Shown: positions 29,179 to 37,424, counted from the first letter of the stretch. The stretch is 57,848 bases of DNA from a candidate division KSB1 bacterium (GCA_034506335.1 JAPDPR010000015.1:1-57848); one strand, 5' to 3'. The notes: generated from the sequence alone by a model not told the origin. Numbers and translations: made by a program.

Positions 29179-29194
29179 GTGTGCGAACGCACAC
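29179..29194. promoter_or_regulatory. 16-bp palindrome, candidate operator or leader hairpin
   Basis: GTGTGCG-AA-CGCACAC, seven perfect base pairs around a 2-base centre, 76 bases upstream of the arginine decarboxylase start. It does not resemble an AT-rich ArgR box. Confidence 0.45.
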
Positions 29195-29501
29195 TACTCG
29201 CAGAAAACCTAAGAACAAAGGACTTGTACTCAAGCCAGTGGCAAAATGTGCCAGGAGTGAGCAGGTGAGCTGTCTCTCCATGGGAGGTGGGGCAACAAAG
29301 CCGCACAGGCGTTGGGTGGGACGAAAGCGGGAACGCCGGTGGGTGCGCGCCCCAGGGAAGACGCATGCCCTCTGTCTCTTCATCTGCTCAGCTGTCCTCC
29401 ACGCGTGCGTAGCTCACTGCGCTGCTAAAGAATCTGTTCGACGTCGCATGTGCCGACATAACTCAGGCCTCGTTGGTTCCTTTTCGCAAAACTCGGCGGC
29501 A

Positions 29502-29530
29502 AATATAGACAACCGAAAAGAAAAAATCAA
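29502..29530 (-). promoter_or_regulatory. Predicted sigma70-type promoter for the polyamine operon
   Basis: Reading the minus strand: TTGATT (29530-29525), 17-base spacer, TATATT (29507-29502), in an AT-rich island of otherwise GC-rich sequence. Confidence 0.65.
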
Positions 29531-29621
29531 CCAAATAGTTCGGGGTGCCACGCGCTGATGCTTGCCCGAGATGAGGCACAGCCTGGCCGGTTACTACGCA
29601 GCCCCAAAGCAGGTGATTGTG

Positions 29622-29879
29622 TCAGGCCGCCCCGTCAAGATGCGCGCGCAGCAGACTTCTGAACAGCCGACCATGGTTCGGGACCTTGAGATGGAGCAGC
29701 TCATGCACAATCACCTCGCGGCGGAACCCGGCTGGCTGGCGGAGAAGCTCCGTATCGAAGGTAAGCCGGCCGCGCGACGAGCAACTGGCCCATTTGCGCC
29801 TCATGGGGCGGATGGCAACCTGGCGGGGAGTGGCAGGCGAAAAGCCGCCAGTGGAAAGCAGCTGCCTGGGGCAACACAC
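29622..29879 (-). CDS. Small zinc metallopeptidase domain protein (YgjP/M48-like)
   Basis: An 85-residue protein consisting almost only of the YgjP-type catalytic core: 'RKWASCSSRGRLTFDTELL', then the zinc motif HELLH inside 'REVIVHELLHLKVPNHG', and 'RLFRSLLRAHL'. Short stand-alone homologues of about this size are familiar in bacteria. The third ligand may be the His in 'NHG'. The start is GTG 29879, preceded by AGAGG about 5 bases upstream; a stop codon lies just before, so it cannot extend further. It lies 135 bases downstream of the YfcC-like gene on the same strand and could be co-transcribed. Substrate unknown. Confidence 0.75.
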   Translation of the reverse strand: MCCPRQLLSTGGFSPATPRQVAIRPMRRKWASCSSRGRLTFDTELLRQPAGFRREVIVHELLHLKVPNHGRLFRSLLRAHLDGAA

Positions 29880-30014
29880 AAGTTCCTCTCATACGCAAGT
29901 ATGGGCGAAGGCACCGCCCACAAGGCCTTTCCCTTAGAGTCCCGCACTCATCGGTCACTCAAATACTACACTTGCCGGCTGGACTCTCTCGTTCCTTCTT
30001 CTTTTCTCCACCCC

Positions 30015-31412
30015 TCAGAACGGCCCCCAGTGCAGCAGCACCGGGGGGATGACCAGGAGAAGACCGAGGACAAACAGGGCGATCTCTATGGGCAAAAGCC
30101 AGCGCGCCCACTGCTCCCACGGGATTCTGGCCATGCCCAACACGGCCATGGTCACCCCTGAGGTGGGGATGATCATGTTGGTGTAGCCGTCGCCGAGTTG
30201 ATAGGCCAGCACCGCGGTCTGGCGGGTGATGCCGATGAGGTCGGCCAGCGGCGCCATGATGGGCATGGTGAGGGCCGCTTTGCCGCTGCCTGAGGGGACG
30301 AAGAAATTGAGCACTGTCTGTGCCACGTACATCAGTTGCGCGGCGAACACCGGGTGCAACCTGGCGATCGCGTTGGAGAGAGCGTACATGAGTGTGTCCA
30401 CGATCTGCCCGTCGGTAGCAACCACCAGGATGGCGCGTGCAAACCCTACCACCAGCGCCGCCCCCACCAAGTCTCGGGCCCCGGCGACAAAACTGTCGGC
30501 TATGCTGTTCAGCGGCAGGCGTGCTGCGATGCCGGTGGCAATGCCCAGGCCCAAGAACACAGCCGCGATCTCGGGGATGAACCAGCGGAACCTCATGACG
30601 CCGACGATCATCACTACCAACGCCAGCACAAAGAGCACGACGATAGCCTTGTGGCGCCTGGTGAGTTGCGCCGCGGCCGGATCGTCGGATGCCACAATCT
30701 TCTCGCGCGTCTGGTCCAGGAGGTACACAGGGCTGCTTTCGGGTTTCTTCCTCACCCTGGCCGCGTGGAGCATCACCAGCGCTATGCCGAGCGCCGTGGA
30801 CAGCAGCCAGACGACAATGCGATAGCCCATGCCGGAAAAGAGCGGCAGGCCGGAAATCCCCTGCGCAATGCCGATGGTGAAGGGGTTGAGCATGGCGCCT
30901 GCGAAACCCAGGCCCGCGCCCAAAAAGGGGATGCAGACGCCGACTATGCTGTCGTAACCGAGGGCCAGCGCGAGGGGGATGAAGATGGGCACGAAGGGGA
31001 TGACCTCTTCACTCATGCCAAACACGGCGCCAAACAGGGAAAAGAGCAGCATGCCTGCGGGGATGACCAGCATGCCGCGGTGGCGCAGGCGGTGTGCCAC
31101 GCGGGCGATGGCCGCGTCCACCACTTTGGTCTGTTGGATAATCGCAAAGACCCCGCCGATGATGAGGATGAAGCCGATGATGTCTGCGGTCTGCCTGATG
31201 CCCAGCAGGGGCGCTTTGAGCACGGCAAAAAGGCCTTGGGGCTTTCGCTCGACAAAGGCGAATGTCCCTCCATCCACCACTTCGCGGCCGTTTTCGTCGA
31301 TGCGGCGGTGGTAACGGCCGCCGGGAATGACCCACGTGAGGGCGGCCACCACTAGGATGATGGTACCGATGAGCACAAGGGTGTGCGGAAGCTGCAACCG
31401 GGTCAGGTTCAT
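30015..31412 (-). CDS. YfcC-family integral membrane transporter
   Basis: A polytopic protein of about 465 aa with roughly 12 hydrophobic segments, matching the YfcC/DcuC-like (C4-dicarboxylate or basic amino acid carrier) group: '[20 protein letters not shown]', '[21 protein letters not shown]', '[20 protein letters not shown]', and '[21 protein letters not shown]'. Related proteins are proposed to carry arginine/ornithine, dicarboxylates or dipeptides; the substrate is not settled. ATG 31412 is preferred over 31421 because AGGTGAG lies 5 bases upstream. It starts 5 bases after the cyanophycinase stop, so the two genes are clearly one operon, which points to uptake of cyanophycinase products. 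Confidence 0.85.
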   Translation of the reverse strand: MNLTRLQLPHTLVLIGTIILVVAALTWVIPGGRYHRRIDENGREVVDGGTFAFVERKPQGLFAVLKAPLLGIRQTADIIGFILIIGGVFAIIQQTKVVDAAIARVAHRLRHRGMLVIPAGMLLFSLFGAVFGMSEEVIPFVPIFIPLALALGYDSIVGVCIPFLGAGLGFAGAMLNPFTIGIAQGISGLPLFSGMGYRIVVWLLSTALGIALVMLHAARVRKKPESSPVYLLDQTREKIVASDDPAAAQLTRRHKAIVVLFVLALVVMIVGVMRFRWFIPEIAAVFLGLGIATGIAARLPLNSIADSFVAGARDLVGAALVVGFARAILVVATDGQIVDTLMYALSNAIARLHPVFAAQLMYVAQTVLNFFVPSGSGKAALTMPIMAPLADLIGITRQTAVLAYQLGDGYTNMIIPTSGVTMAVLGMARIPWEQWARWLLPIEIALFVLGLLLVIPPVLLHWGPF

Positions 31413-31417
31413 GGCGC

Positions 31418-32248
31418 TCACCTCGTCCGCCCGCGGCGCAGGTCAAAGGTCTGGCCGGCCTTGAGCACAGTAAGGCGGATGCCCTCCATGGTCAAGCGCT
31501 TGGACTCTGGCGCTGGCGGCACCGAGGCACGGCGCGGGTCATAGACCAGCACCGAGCCCTCACCATAGACGCGAAACGTGTCGTTAGGGTAGTAGACGAT
31601 GGCCGTGGACTCGTCGATGCCCAGGCCGATCAGGTGTTTCTCCATCACCAGACTGAGCAAGCGGTTGTTGCGCTGCCGGGCCACAAAGTGCTGGTCCACG
31701 ATGCAGGTGGTCAGGAAGCCGAGGCCCCGCGCAGTGACGATGTTACCGCGCTCCAGCTTCCCGAGGTCGCCGTCGCCGGTGATCATGACCTCGCTGAGGA
31801 CTGCGGCGCCGGCGCTTGTGCCCCCGATGCAACCTCCGCGTTCGAAGTACAGCGAGCGAAGCGCCTCCTCCGCGCGTGTGCCCGCGAGGCGCTCCATGAG
31901 GCGGGTCTGCACGCCGCCGGTGAAGAACACTCCCCGTGCTTGCCGGATGCGCTCCACAGTGGTGTCCGCGTTCGCTGTGTCAGGCCCGGCAATATGCAAC
32001 CAACTTACCTGGTGCGCCCCTGCCTCAGCGAACAGGCGTGCCGCAGAGGGCCCGGCCTCCTCAGGGGAGGCGCTGGCGCTGGTAATGACAAGGATGGGTC
32101 CACCCCCGCACAGGCGCACAAACTCCTCCACTGCGGGTGTGGGCTTCGCGCCACCCCCCACGATGAGCAAGAATCCCCGCTGTCCGGCTTGGGCAGAAGC
32201 GACCGCGACGACCAGACAGGCGAAAGCAGTAAGCGCATGCCTTTTCAT
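31418..32248 (-). CDS. Secreted cyanophycinase-like serine peptidase (S51)
   Basis: Peptidase S51 protein (276 aa) with a type I signal peptide ('ALTAFACLVVAVASAQAG'). Cyanophycinase cleaves multi-L-arginyl-poly-L-aspartate to beta-Asp-Arg. Conserved sites are 'LIVGGGAKP' (28-36), 'FFTGGVQTRLM' with Q114, the nucleophile elbow 'GGTSAGAAV' with S145, 'VDQHFVARQRNNRL' with H187, and 'GLGIDESTA' with E213. ATG 32248 is fixed by GGAGGAGAAG immediately upstream and by the signal peptide; the frame stays open much further upstream but without conserved sequence. The signal peptide suggests action outside the cytoplasm, on external polymer or peptides. Operon partner of the YfcC-like transporter. 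Confidence 0.88.
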   Translation of the reverse strand: MKRHALTAFACLVVAVASAQAGQRGFLLIVGGGAKPTPAVEEFVRLCGGGPILVITSASASPEEAGPSAARLFAEAGAHQVSWLHIAGPDTANADTTVERIRQARGVFFTGGVQTRLMERLAGTRAEEALRSLYFERGGCIGGTSAGAAVLSEVMITGDGDLGKLERGNIVTARGLGFLTTCIVDQHFVARQRNNRLLSLVMEKHLIGLGIDESTAIVYYPNDTFRVYGEGSVLVYDPRRASVPPAPESKRLTMEGIRLTVLKAGQTFDLRRGRTR

Positions 32249-32282
32249 CTTCTCCTCCGTGAAAACCTCAGATGGCGGGAGC

Positions 32283-32311
32283 AAGATACGAAATTTCTTG
32301 TCAATTGTCAA
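32283..32311 (-). promoter_or_regulatory. Predicted promoter for the cyanophycinase-transporter operon
   Basis: Minus strand: consensus TTGACA (32311-32306), 17-base spacer, TATCTT (32288-32283), 35 bases before the cyanophycinase ATG. Confidence 0.7.
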
Positions 32312-32369
32312 CTTTGATATGCGCGCGTACGGGCGCCATGCTGGTTGTACTACCTTGACCATTTTTTGC

Positions 32370-32398
32370 TTGCATGTTTTGCGCCTTTTCCCTATTTT
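32370..32398 (+). promoter_or_regulatory. Predicted promoter for the M28 peptidase gene
   Basis: TTGCAT (32370-32375), 17-base spacer, TATTTT (32393-32398), divergent from the cyanophycinase promoter. Confidence 0.55.
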
Positions 32399-32473
32399 AG
32401 GCTCGTTACAGGCGGCGTGGGCGGAAGTACAAGGGGCAAAGATCCGGTCTGGGCGCACAGTGAGGCAGAGACC

Positions 32474-33880
32474 ATGAGAAGGCTCACTCTCGTTCTGCTG
32501 GTCCTTACGGTCTTCCTGGCGTGCGGGGAGGGCAAGCGCCAACGGCGCACACCGTCTGCGACACCACAGCCCTTCGCCGAGCTCGCAGATGCGGCGCCGC
32601 AGCGCAATCCAGTGATCGCCAAGATGCTGGCGCAGGTTTCCGCCGATAGCCTGCGAGCGCTTGTGGAAACTCTCGCCGGTTTCGAAACTCGGCACACCTT
32701 TTCCGATACGACCTCGGAGCGGCGCGGCATCGGTGCGGCGCGGCGATGGTTGGGGCGGAGATTGCTCGCCTACCGGGCCGCCTGCGGCGGACGCTTGCGC
32801 GTGGAAGAGGACCGATGGACAGAGGAGGTGCCTGGTTTTGGCAGGGCCACCCTGGTGAACGTGCTGGCCACCCTGCCCGCTGCCGATCCTGCACTGCAAT
32901 CGCGCGTAGTGCTGGTGTGCGCTCACTATGACTCGCGCTCGGCAGAGGCTCGCGACGCCATTACTGCCGCCCCAGGCGCAAACGATGACGGAAGCGGCGT
33001 GGCGGCCTTATTGGAACTAGTGCGCGTGCTGGGCCGCTACCGCTTCGAAGCAAACCTGGTCTTTGCCGCCGTGGCAGGCGAAGAGCAAGGTCTCCTGGGA
33101 AGCGCCCGCCTGGCCCAGATGGTCAAAGACCACGGGTGGGAGCTCCTCGGCGTGCTTTCCCTGGACATGATCGGCAACGTGGTTGGCGGCAATGGTGTTG
33201 TGGACAGCACGAGCATCCGGTGCTTTTCCGAAGGGGTGCCTCAGGTCGAGACTGTTGCGGATCGAGGCCTGAGGTGGCGCCTGGGCAGTGAAAACGATTC
33301 CCCTTCCCGGCAGCTGGCCCGTTATGCTAAGGCTCAGGCGGAGACTTATCTGGACGACCTGCGCGTCCGTCTGGTCTTTCGCCCGGATCGCCTCGGGCGC
33401 GGCGGCGACCACCTCTCTTTCAATCGCGCCGGCCTTGCTGCGGTGCGCTTCACGGAAGCCAATGAACACTTTGGCCGGCAACACCAGGTGGTGCGCATCG
33501 AGCAAGGGGTGCAGTATGGCGACCTGCCGGAGTTCGTTTCCTCCTCCTACTTGACGCGCGCTACCAAGGCTGTGGGCGCAGCCGTGGCGGGACTGGCCCT
33601 GGCACCGCGCGCGGTGCAAGAGGTGACCGTGGACCGCGGTCATGGCTACGACGCCCACCTCATCTGGCGGGACCCTGCCCCGATGGACGACCTGGCCGGC
33701 TACAAGGTCTACCTCCGCGAGACGACTGCTCCTACCTGGCAGAAACAGGTGTTCGTTCGCGAGGCCACAGAGGCAACCATCACAGGCCTGTGTATTGACG
33801 ATTACCTTTTCGCCGTGGCAGCGGTAGACCGCGACGGGAACGAAAGCCTCCCCGTTCTTGCCGTCCCGGGGCAGAGCTGA
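32474..33880 (+). CDS. M28 family zinc aminopeptidase, lipoprotein, with C-terminal fibronectin III domain
   Basis: A predicted lipoprotein (lipobox 'LTVFLAC', C17) of 468 aa. The M28 catalytic domain supplies a dizinc site: H in 'VCAHYDSRS', D in 'GANDDGSGVA', the EE pair in 'VAGEEQGLLGS', D in 'LSLDMIGN' and a late His in 'TEANEHFGRQHQ'. A fibronectin III-like domain ('DAHLIWRDPAPMDDLAGYKVY') closes the protein and may help substrate or surface binding. ATG 32474 is chosen for the signal sequence and GAGG 8-9 bases upstream. It is divergent from the cyanophycinase operon and shares its control region, so it could trim peptides outside the cytoplasm. Confidence 0.9.
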   Translation: MRRLTLVLLVLTVFLACGEGKRQRRTPSATPQPFAELADAAPQRNPVIAKMLAQVSADSLRALVETLAGFETRHTFSDTTSERRGIGAARRWLGRRLLAYRAACGGRLRVEEDRWTEEVPGFGRATLVNVLATLPAADPALQSRVVLVCAHYDSRSAEARDAITAAPGANDDGSGVAALLELVRVLGRYRFEANLVFAAVAGEEQGLLGSARLAQMVKDHGWELLGVLSLDMIGNVVGGNGVVDSTSIRCFSEGVPQVETVADRGLRWRLGSENDSPSRQLARYAKAQAETYLDDLRVRLVFRPDRLGRGGDHLSFNRAGLAAVRFTEANEHFGRQHQVVRIEQGVQYGDLPEFVSSSYLTRATKAVGAAVAGLALAPRAVQEVTVDRGHGYDAHLIWRDPAPMDDLAGYKVYLRETTAPTWQKQVFVREATEATITGLCIDDYLFAVAAVDRDGNESLPVLAVPGQS

Positions 33881-34169
33881 CACCGCCTCGGCCCTGAGTT
33901 AGGTGCAGCCGGACATCTGCAGCGGAGATTTCCTTCCATCTCCAAAGTGAGGAGGGTAGACCGAGACTTTCCTCGCCACAGTGCACCACAGCCCCGCTGG
34001 ACGTTCACGTTCAGGGGTAAGCTCCCCCTCGCCGTCCTCCCGCGAAACTTTCCGCCCTATGCCTGCGTCTTGGTGCCGTGTAAGTTGTCGCAGCCGGGTG
34101 GCCCAAAGTACGGCGCTGCGTGCAAAGCATGACGCCTCGCACCTTCGGCGAAGAACGAGGAGGCCACCG
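33881..34169 (+). other. Intergenic region, 289 bases, no gene seen
   Basis: Only the GAGGAGG binding site of the next gene (34157-34163) stands out. I found no clear promoter or terminator. Confidence 0.35.
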
Positions 34170-34694
34170 ATGTCCTCAAAGCGGAAGGGAGAGGTCTGGA
34201 TAATCGTGGCCGTGGCCATTTGCGCCCCAACTATAGGCACCGCGGCGTTGACAAGAGACCGCCACAATGTCCCCCCGCAGAAAAGCGTGAAGGTGACGCG
34301 CGCCGGTATTGTGCAGAAGGCTTTGGCCCTGGGCGCCATAGAGCCCCGGCGGGAGGTGGCGGTCAAGTCGAAGAGTTCTGGCGTCGTGGGTGCCCTGTTT
34401 GTAGCAGTGGGCGACTCTGTGCGCGAAGAGCAGCCTCTGATGGAGATACGCCCGGATCCGACACCACTCGAGCTTGCGGAGGCCAAGCGCAACGAGGAGC
34501 TGGCGGCCATCGAGTTCGCCAACGGTGCGCAGGAGCTGCGGCGACAGCAGGACTATGAGCGGTTGCAACGCCAATACGATGAGGCAGAACTGCGCCACAA
34601 GATCGCCAGGGAACGGCTTGCCCTGCTGGAAAAGGGCAAGGTGCGCATCGCCGATGCAGAGGTTGAGACCGTCATCCGCGCGCCCATCGGGTGA
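34170..34694 (+). pseudogene. Truncated HlyD/MacA-type membrane-fusion protein
   Basis: The product (174 aa) begins as a normal periplasmic adaptor of an ABC or RND exporter: an N-terminal membrane anchor ('VWIIVAVAICAPTIGTAAL'), the first half of the lipoyl-like barrel ('SKSSGVVGALFVAVGDSV'), then a coiled-coil hairpin. It ends at 'VETVIRAPIG' followed by TGA, exactly where the second lipoyl half and the beta-barrel should begin; full-length relatives are about 350-420 aa. No continuation is visible in any frame downstream. The start at ATG 34170 has GAGGAGG 6 bases upstream. A 54-nt hairpin repeat lies 25 bases after the stop. It is most likely a decayed gene, or a deletion or assembly junction. 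Confidence 0.75.
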
Positions 34695-34719
34695 AGTGGA
34701 GCCTCTTGGTTCGCGCGCG

Positions 34720-34773
34720 TGCCCCGCTTTTGTGCTCGAGCCTGCAGAGAGGGCTGGGCGACAGGAGCGGGGC
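34720..34773. repeat. 54-nt hairpin repeat, copy A
   Basis: The outer stem GCCCCGCT/AGCGGGGC (34721-34728 with 34766-34773) encloses a second stem built on GAGCC/GGCT. It matches copy B at 37331-37384 at 48 of 54 positions, including an identical 24-base start. T-rich sequence follows, so it may also act as a terminator for the truncated gene upstream. Confidence 0.8.
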
Positions 34774-34857
34774 GTTGCGTTTTGGAGTGGGACCAGCTCT
34801 GTGGGCAGGACAGGAGCCCATGCCGCGGCAATTTCTGGTAGGCAGGCAACAAAAAGG

Positions 34858-34885
34858 TTGACAGGGGTTGATTTTTTTTTACATT
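34858..34885 (+). promoter_or_regulatory. Predicted promoter for the propeller lipoprotein and T9SS cargo gene pair
   Basis: Consensus TTGACA (34858-34863), 16-base spacer containing nine T residues, TACATT (34880-34885), 51 bases before the ATG at 34937. Confidence 0.65.
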
Positions 34886-34936
34886 CTTCTGGTGTCTGGC
34901 CGTCATTCGGCGCGAGTGTTTCCGAGGGGAGGCTCT

Positions 34937-36184
34937 ATGCGAAAGGGTGTGTTCCTGCCGTTTGCGCTCTTGTGTGGCGCGCTGGTCTGGTGTGCGCGGG
35001 ACAAGAGTCCGTTGGGGCCGGGTGAGGGCCCGGCCGTCTGTCCGCAGCACGAAGTCCCCTGGGCCAGCCTGGCCAATAGCCCGTGGCCCATGTTTCGCCA
35101 TGATCCCCAGTTCAGCGGCCGCAGTCCGTACGTCGGCCCGCGCCGAGGGCGCATCAGGTGGAGGTTCAGGCCTGGAGAGAGGGGGGAGCTGTATCCGGCT
35201 GTTGTGGTAGGTCGCGACTCGACGCTATATTTCGGGTACAGAGAGCTTCTGCCCGCGGGCGAGGGAACGTTCTTGTACGCCTTGAACCCGGACGGGACGT
35301 TACGATGGAAGTGCAGGTTGGGGGGCGAGATCGGGTACGAGCCGGGACCCCCTTTCGTTACGGCCGACGGGAAAATCCTTGTGCAATCCTACCAGCGCCA
35401 GGAGCTTTACGTGATCTCTGAGCGTGGGGGTATCGAGCGGATCTTGCACCTGGCGTTTCGGTCCATGATTAATATTGGTCTGGACGGCTCCCTCTATTTT
35501 GTGGGCACCGATGCGCGCCTGTATGCCGCGACGCAGGGGGGGATTCTGCAGTGGTGCAGTGAGATCGCCGGTGGTTTTCATTGGACCGGCGCGACGATCT
35601 CGCCAGATGGAGCATTCTTGTATGTGCTGACAAGGAGGGAGCCGCCAGGCGGAGATGTTGGGGGGTTGTGTGCCTTGGCGGCCGGCGGAAGCATCCGCTG
35701 GCACCACCCACTCCCCGGGGGCCACTCGTTCATCGCCCCCTTAGTGAGTTATGACGGGAAAGTATACGTCGGAACAGACGCTCCGGGGGACTCGTCTGGT
35801 TTCTACTGCATCGGCCCAGATGGGAAGAGGAGCTCATTTTACAGCTCTCTTGCAGCAGGGCTGAACGAACCCACCATTGATAAGAGTGGGCGAGTGCTGT
35901 TCGAGGCCTACAGGGGGCTGGTATGCCAGGACTGTGGCGGTAACGTCGTGTGGGAGTTCCCCCTGGCCCCGCCCGGCGGATATGCAGGCCCGATCTGTGA
36001 CAGCGAAGGTGTCTTCTACGTCTTCACAGAGGAAGTGATTGCCCTGAGTGCCGATGGTAAACTCATGTGGAGGATCCCATTGGAGGGATCTTTCACCCGG
36101 ATCGCTGCACCTGCTATTGGGTCGGATGGGGTGCTGTACCTCGGAACGTACGGTGAACCCAGCCTGCTATATGCCATTGAGTAG
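34937..36184 (+). CDS. PQQ-like beta-propeller repeat protein, probably exported
   Basis: A 415-residue protein with an N-terminal hydrophobic segment ending in 'GALVWCARDKS'. The Cys could be lipidated, but Trp at -1 is not a classic lipobox. After 'SPWPMFRHDPQFSGRSPYVG', a typical opening of outer-membrane-assembly-like propellers, about seven repeats follow with 'LYFGYRE', 'LYALNPDGTLRWK', 'GSLYFVGTDARLYA', 'VLYLGTYGEPSLLYAIE'. Such propellers usually act as scaffolds; no enzyme residues are evident. ATG 34937 follows GGGGAGG by 5 bases. With the next gene (36 bases downstream) it forms a pair flanked by the two copies of the 54-nt repeat. Confidence 0.8.
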   Translation: MRKGVFLPFALLCGALVWCARDKSPLGPGEGPAVCPQHEVPWASLANSPWPMFRHDPQFSGRSPYVGPRRGRIRWRFRPGERGELYPAVVVGRDSTLYFGYRELLPAGEGTFLYALNPDGTLRWKCRLGGEIGYEPGPPFVTADGKILVQSYQRQELYVISERGGIERILHLAFRSMINIGLDGSLYFVGTDARLYAATQGGILQWCSEIAGGFHWTGATISPDGAFLYVLTRREPPGGDVGGLCALAAGGSIRWHHPLPGGHSFIAPLVSYDGKVYVGTDAPGDSSGFYCIGPDGKRSSFYSSLAAGLNEPTIDKSGRVLFEAYRGLVCQDCGGNVVWEFPLAPPGGYAGPICDSEGVFYVFTEEVIALSADGKLMWRIPLEGSFTRIAAPAIGSDGVLYLGTYGEPSLLYAIE

Positions 36185-36220
36185 GCTGCGCGTATTGACG
36201 GTTTGAAGGAGGGAGAGCGC

Positions 36221-37309
36221 ATGAGAGGCAAGGCAATCATGGCAGGGGTGATTTGGTTTACTCTGGCCGCGGGCGCTGCGCACGGACAGGGGGCTTGCCT
36301 GCACCTCCAGGAAGTCATTTTGCACGTGATGAACGGGACAGGGGGTGAATCCCTCACATTCAGGACGAGGCCCCAAGAGGGGTCAGCGGTCTGGGACCGG
36401 AGTGGTTTCCTTACCGCCGACCCCACTTTCACGCGGCCCTCGGACATGGAGGTGGAGCTGGATCCAGACGGGACGTGGCTCAGGAACGACCAGGGGTGGA
36501 GCACGGAATCGCCCGATGGGCAGGTGTGTCTGGGCCGTGGAGTCTATGAAGTAGCCGTGGTGGGCCGCATGGGATCGTTCGAGATAGAATGTTATGGCAC
36601 GCACAAGGTGGTTTCCGGAGATGCGGTGGTGACATACGATGCTGGCCAGGACATCTTTGACGCTTCCAGCCTCGACCTCTACGACGGCCCTGATGACCTA
36701 GAGCCTACGCCGCCGCGGAACTTTCGCTGCACCAATGCCGGACGTGACGGGGAAAACCCTCGCTTTGAGTGGGAACAGCCGGAACCGAACGGTGTCGCTT
36801 ACTGGTACAACGTCTACCGCAGACGCCCCTCGCAGGGGTGGAGGCGTGTGGCCTCCGGCCTCAGTGGGAGGGAGTGGACCGACGAGGAGGTGGTCATCAA
36901 CCGTGCTCAGGGAGTTGAGTATCTCTACTGTGCCACCGATTATACCAGCAGGTGGCCGGAGTCGGACTATTCTGAGGAGGCTCGGATTGTGGGTGAATTG
37001 GGGAAGAGAGCAGTGGACTCTGGGGCACTGTCGGAGGCGGCGCGCGATCCACTAGCCGCGCTCTGCGTCTACCCCAATCCTTGCAATCCTCTGGCGACGG
37101 TCCGCTACGTGGTGCCAGAGGAGGGGGCTGTCAAGGTGGCCCTGTACGACCTTGCGGGGCGGGAGGTTGCGCAGCCTGCCGAGGGTCACCCTGGGGCGGG
37201 TGAGTACCAGGCCCGATTGGATGGTCATGGCCTGAGCTCTGGGGTGTATCTTGTGCGCATGCTCTGTGGGGCCGTGGCGCCGAGTGCCAAGGTGCTGGTG
37301 GTGAAATAG
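36221..37309 (+). CDS. Secreted protein with fibronectin III domain and T9SS-type sorting domain
   Basis: The protein (362 aa) has a signal peptide ending near 'GAAHGQG', an unrecognised N-terminal domain (about 24-165), a fibronectin III-like domain ('NPRFEWEQPEPNGVAYWYNVY'), and a C-terminal sorting domain with 'VYPNPCNPLATVRYVVPEEG' and 'GLSSGVYLVRML' ending 'KVLVVK'. The central Cys in PNPCNP replaces the common Phe. ATG 36221 follows AAGGAGGGAG. Expected export is through the outer membrane by the SprA pathway, then attachment to the cell surface. Function of the first domain is unknown. Confidence 0.82.
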   Translation: MRGKAIMAGVIWFTLAAGAAHGQGACLHLQEVILHVMNGTGGESLTFRTRPQEGSAVWDRSGFLTADPTFTRPSDMEVELDPDGTWLRNDQGWSTESPDGQVCLGRGVYEVAVVGRMGSFEIECYGTHKVVSGDAVVTYDAGQDIFDASSLDLYDGPDDLEPTPPRNFRCTNAGRDGENPRFEWEQPEPNGVAYWYNVYRRRPSQGWRRVASGLSGREWTDEEVVINRAQGVEYLYCATDYTSRWPESDYSEEARIVGELGKRAVDSGALSEAARDPLAALCVYPNPCNPLATVRYVVPEEGAVKVALYDLAGREVAQPAEGHPGAGEYQARLDGHGLSSGVYLVRMLCGAVAPSAKVLVVK

Positions 37310-37310
37310 T

Positions 37311-37331
37311 GCCCTCGGGGGCTCCTTTTTT
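37311..37331 (+). terminator. Short terminator-like hairpin after the T9SS cargo gene
   Basis: GCCC-TCGG-GGGC followed by TCC and six T residues (T-run 37326-37331), starting 2 bases after the stop codon. The stem is short, so strength is doubtful; the hairpin repeat that follows may add to it. Confidence 0.45.
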
Positions 37332-37384
37332 GCCCCGCTTTTGTGCTCGAGCCTAGGGTGAGGGCTCGGGGACAGGAGCGGGGC
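37331..37384. repeat. 54-nt hairpin repeat, copy B
   Basis: Second copy of the element at 34720-34773, with a perfect outer stem (GCCCCGCT/AGCGGGGC) and an inner stem CGAGCC/GGCTCG that is more complete than in copy A. A T-run follows (CCTTCTGTTTTTT). Confidence 0.8.
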
Positions 37385-37424
37385 CTTCTGTTTTTTGAGG
37401 CGCAGGTCCCTCTGCGGAAAAGGA

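Larger units (their letters stand above)
29104..29621 (-). other. Long intergenic region: probable leader and promoter of the polyamine operon
   Basis: No protein-coding gene is convincing here. The minus strand holds a promoter (29502-29530) whose start point near 29495 would give a leader of about 390 bases, and a 16-bp palindrome (29179-29194). I recognise no known riboswitch in the leader. Confidence 0.45.

Noticed and set aside
30336..31355. 339-residue plus-strand frame over the YfcC-like gene
   Set aside because: Antisense of a clear membrane transporter; composition (Asp/His/Gly-rich) is that of a shadow frame.
32249..32926. N-terminal extension of the cyanophycinase frame upstream of 32248
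   Set aside because: It overlaps a promoter and the divergent M28 gene and has no conserved sequence; the signal peptide and GGAGG point to 32248.
34720..37384. Insertion sequence or transposon bounded by the 54-nt repeats
   Set aside because: The repeats are direct, there is no transposase, no target duplication was seen, and the genes inside are ordinary surface-protein genes.
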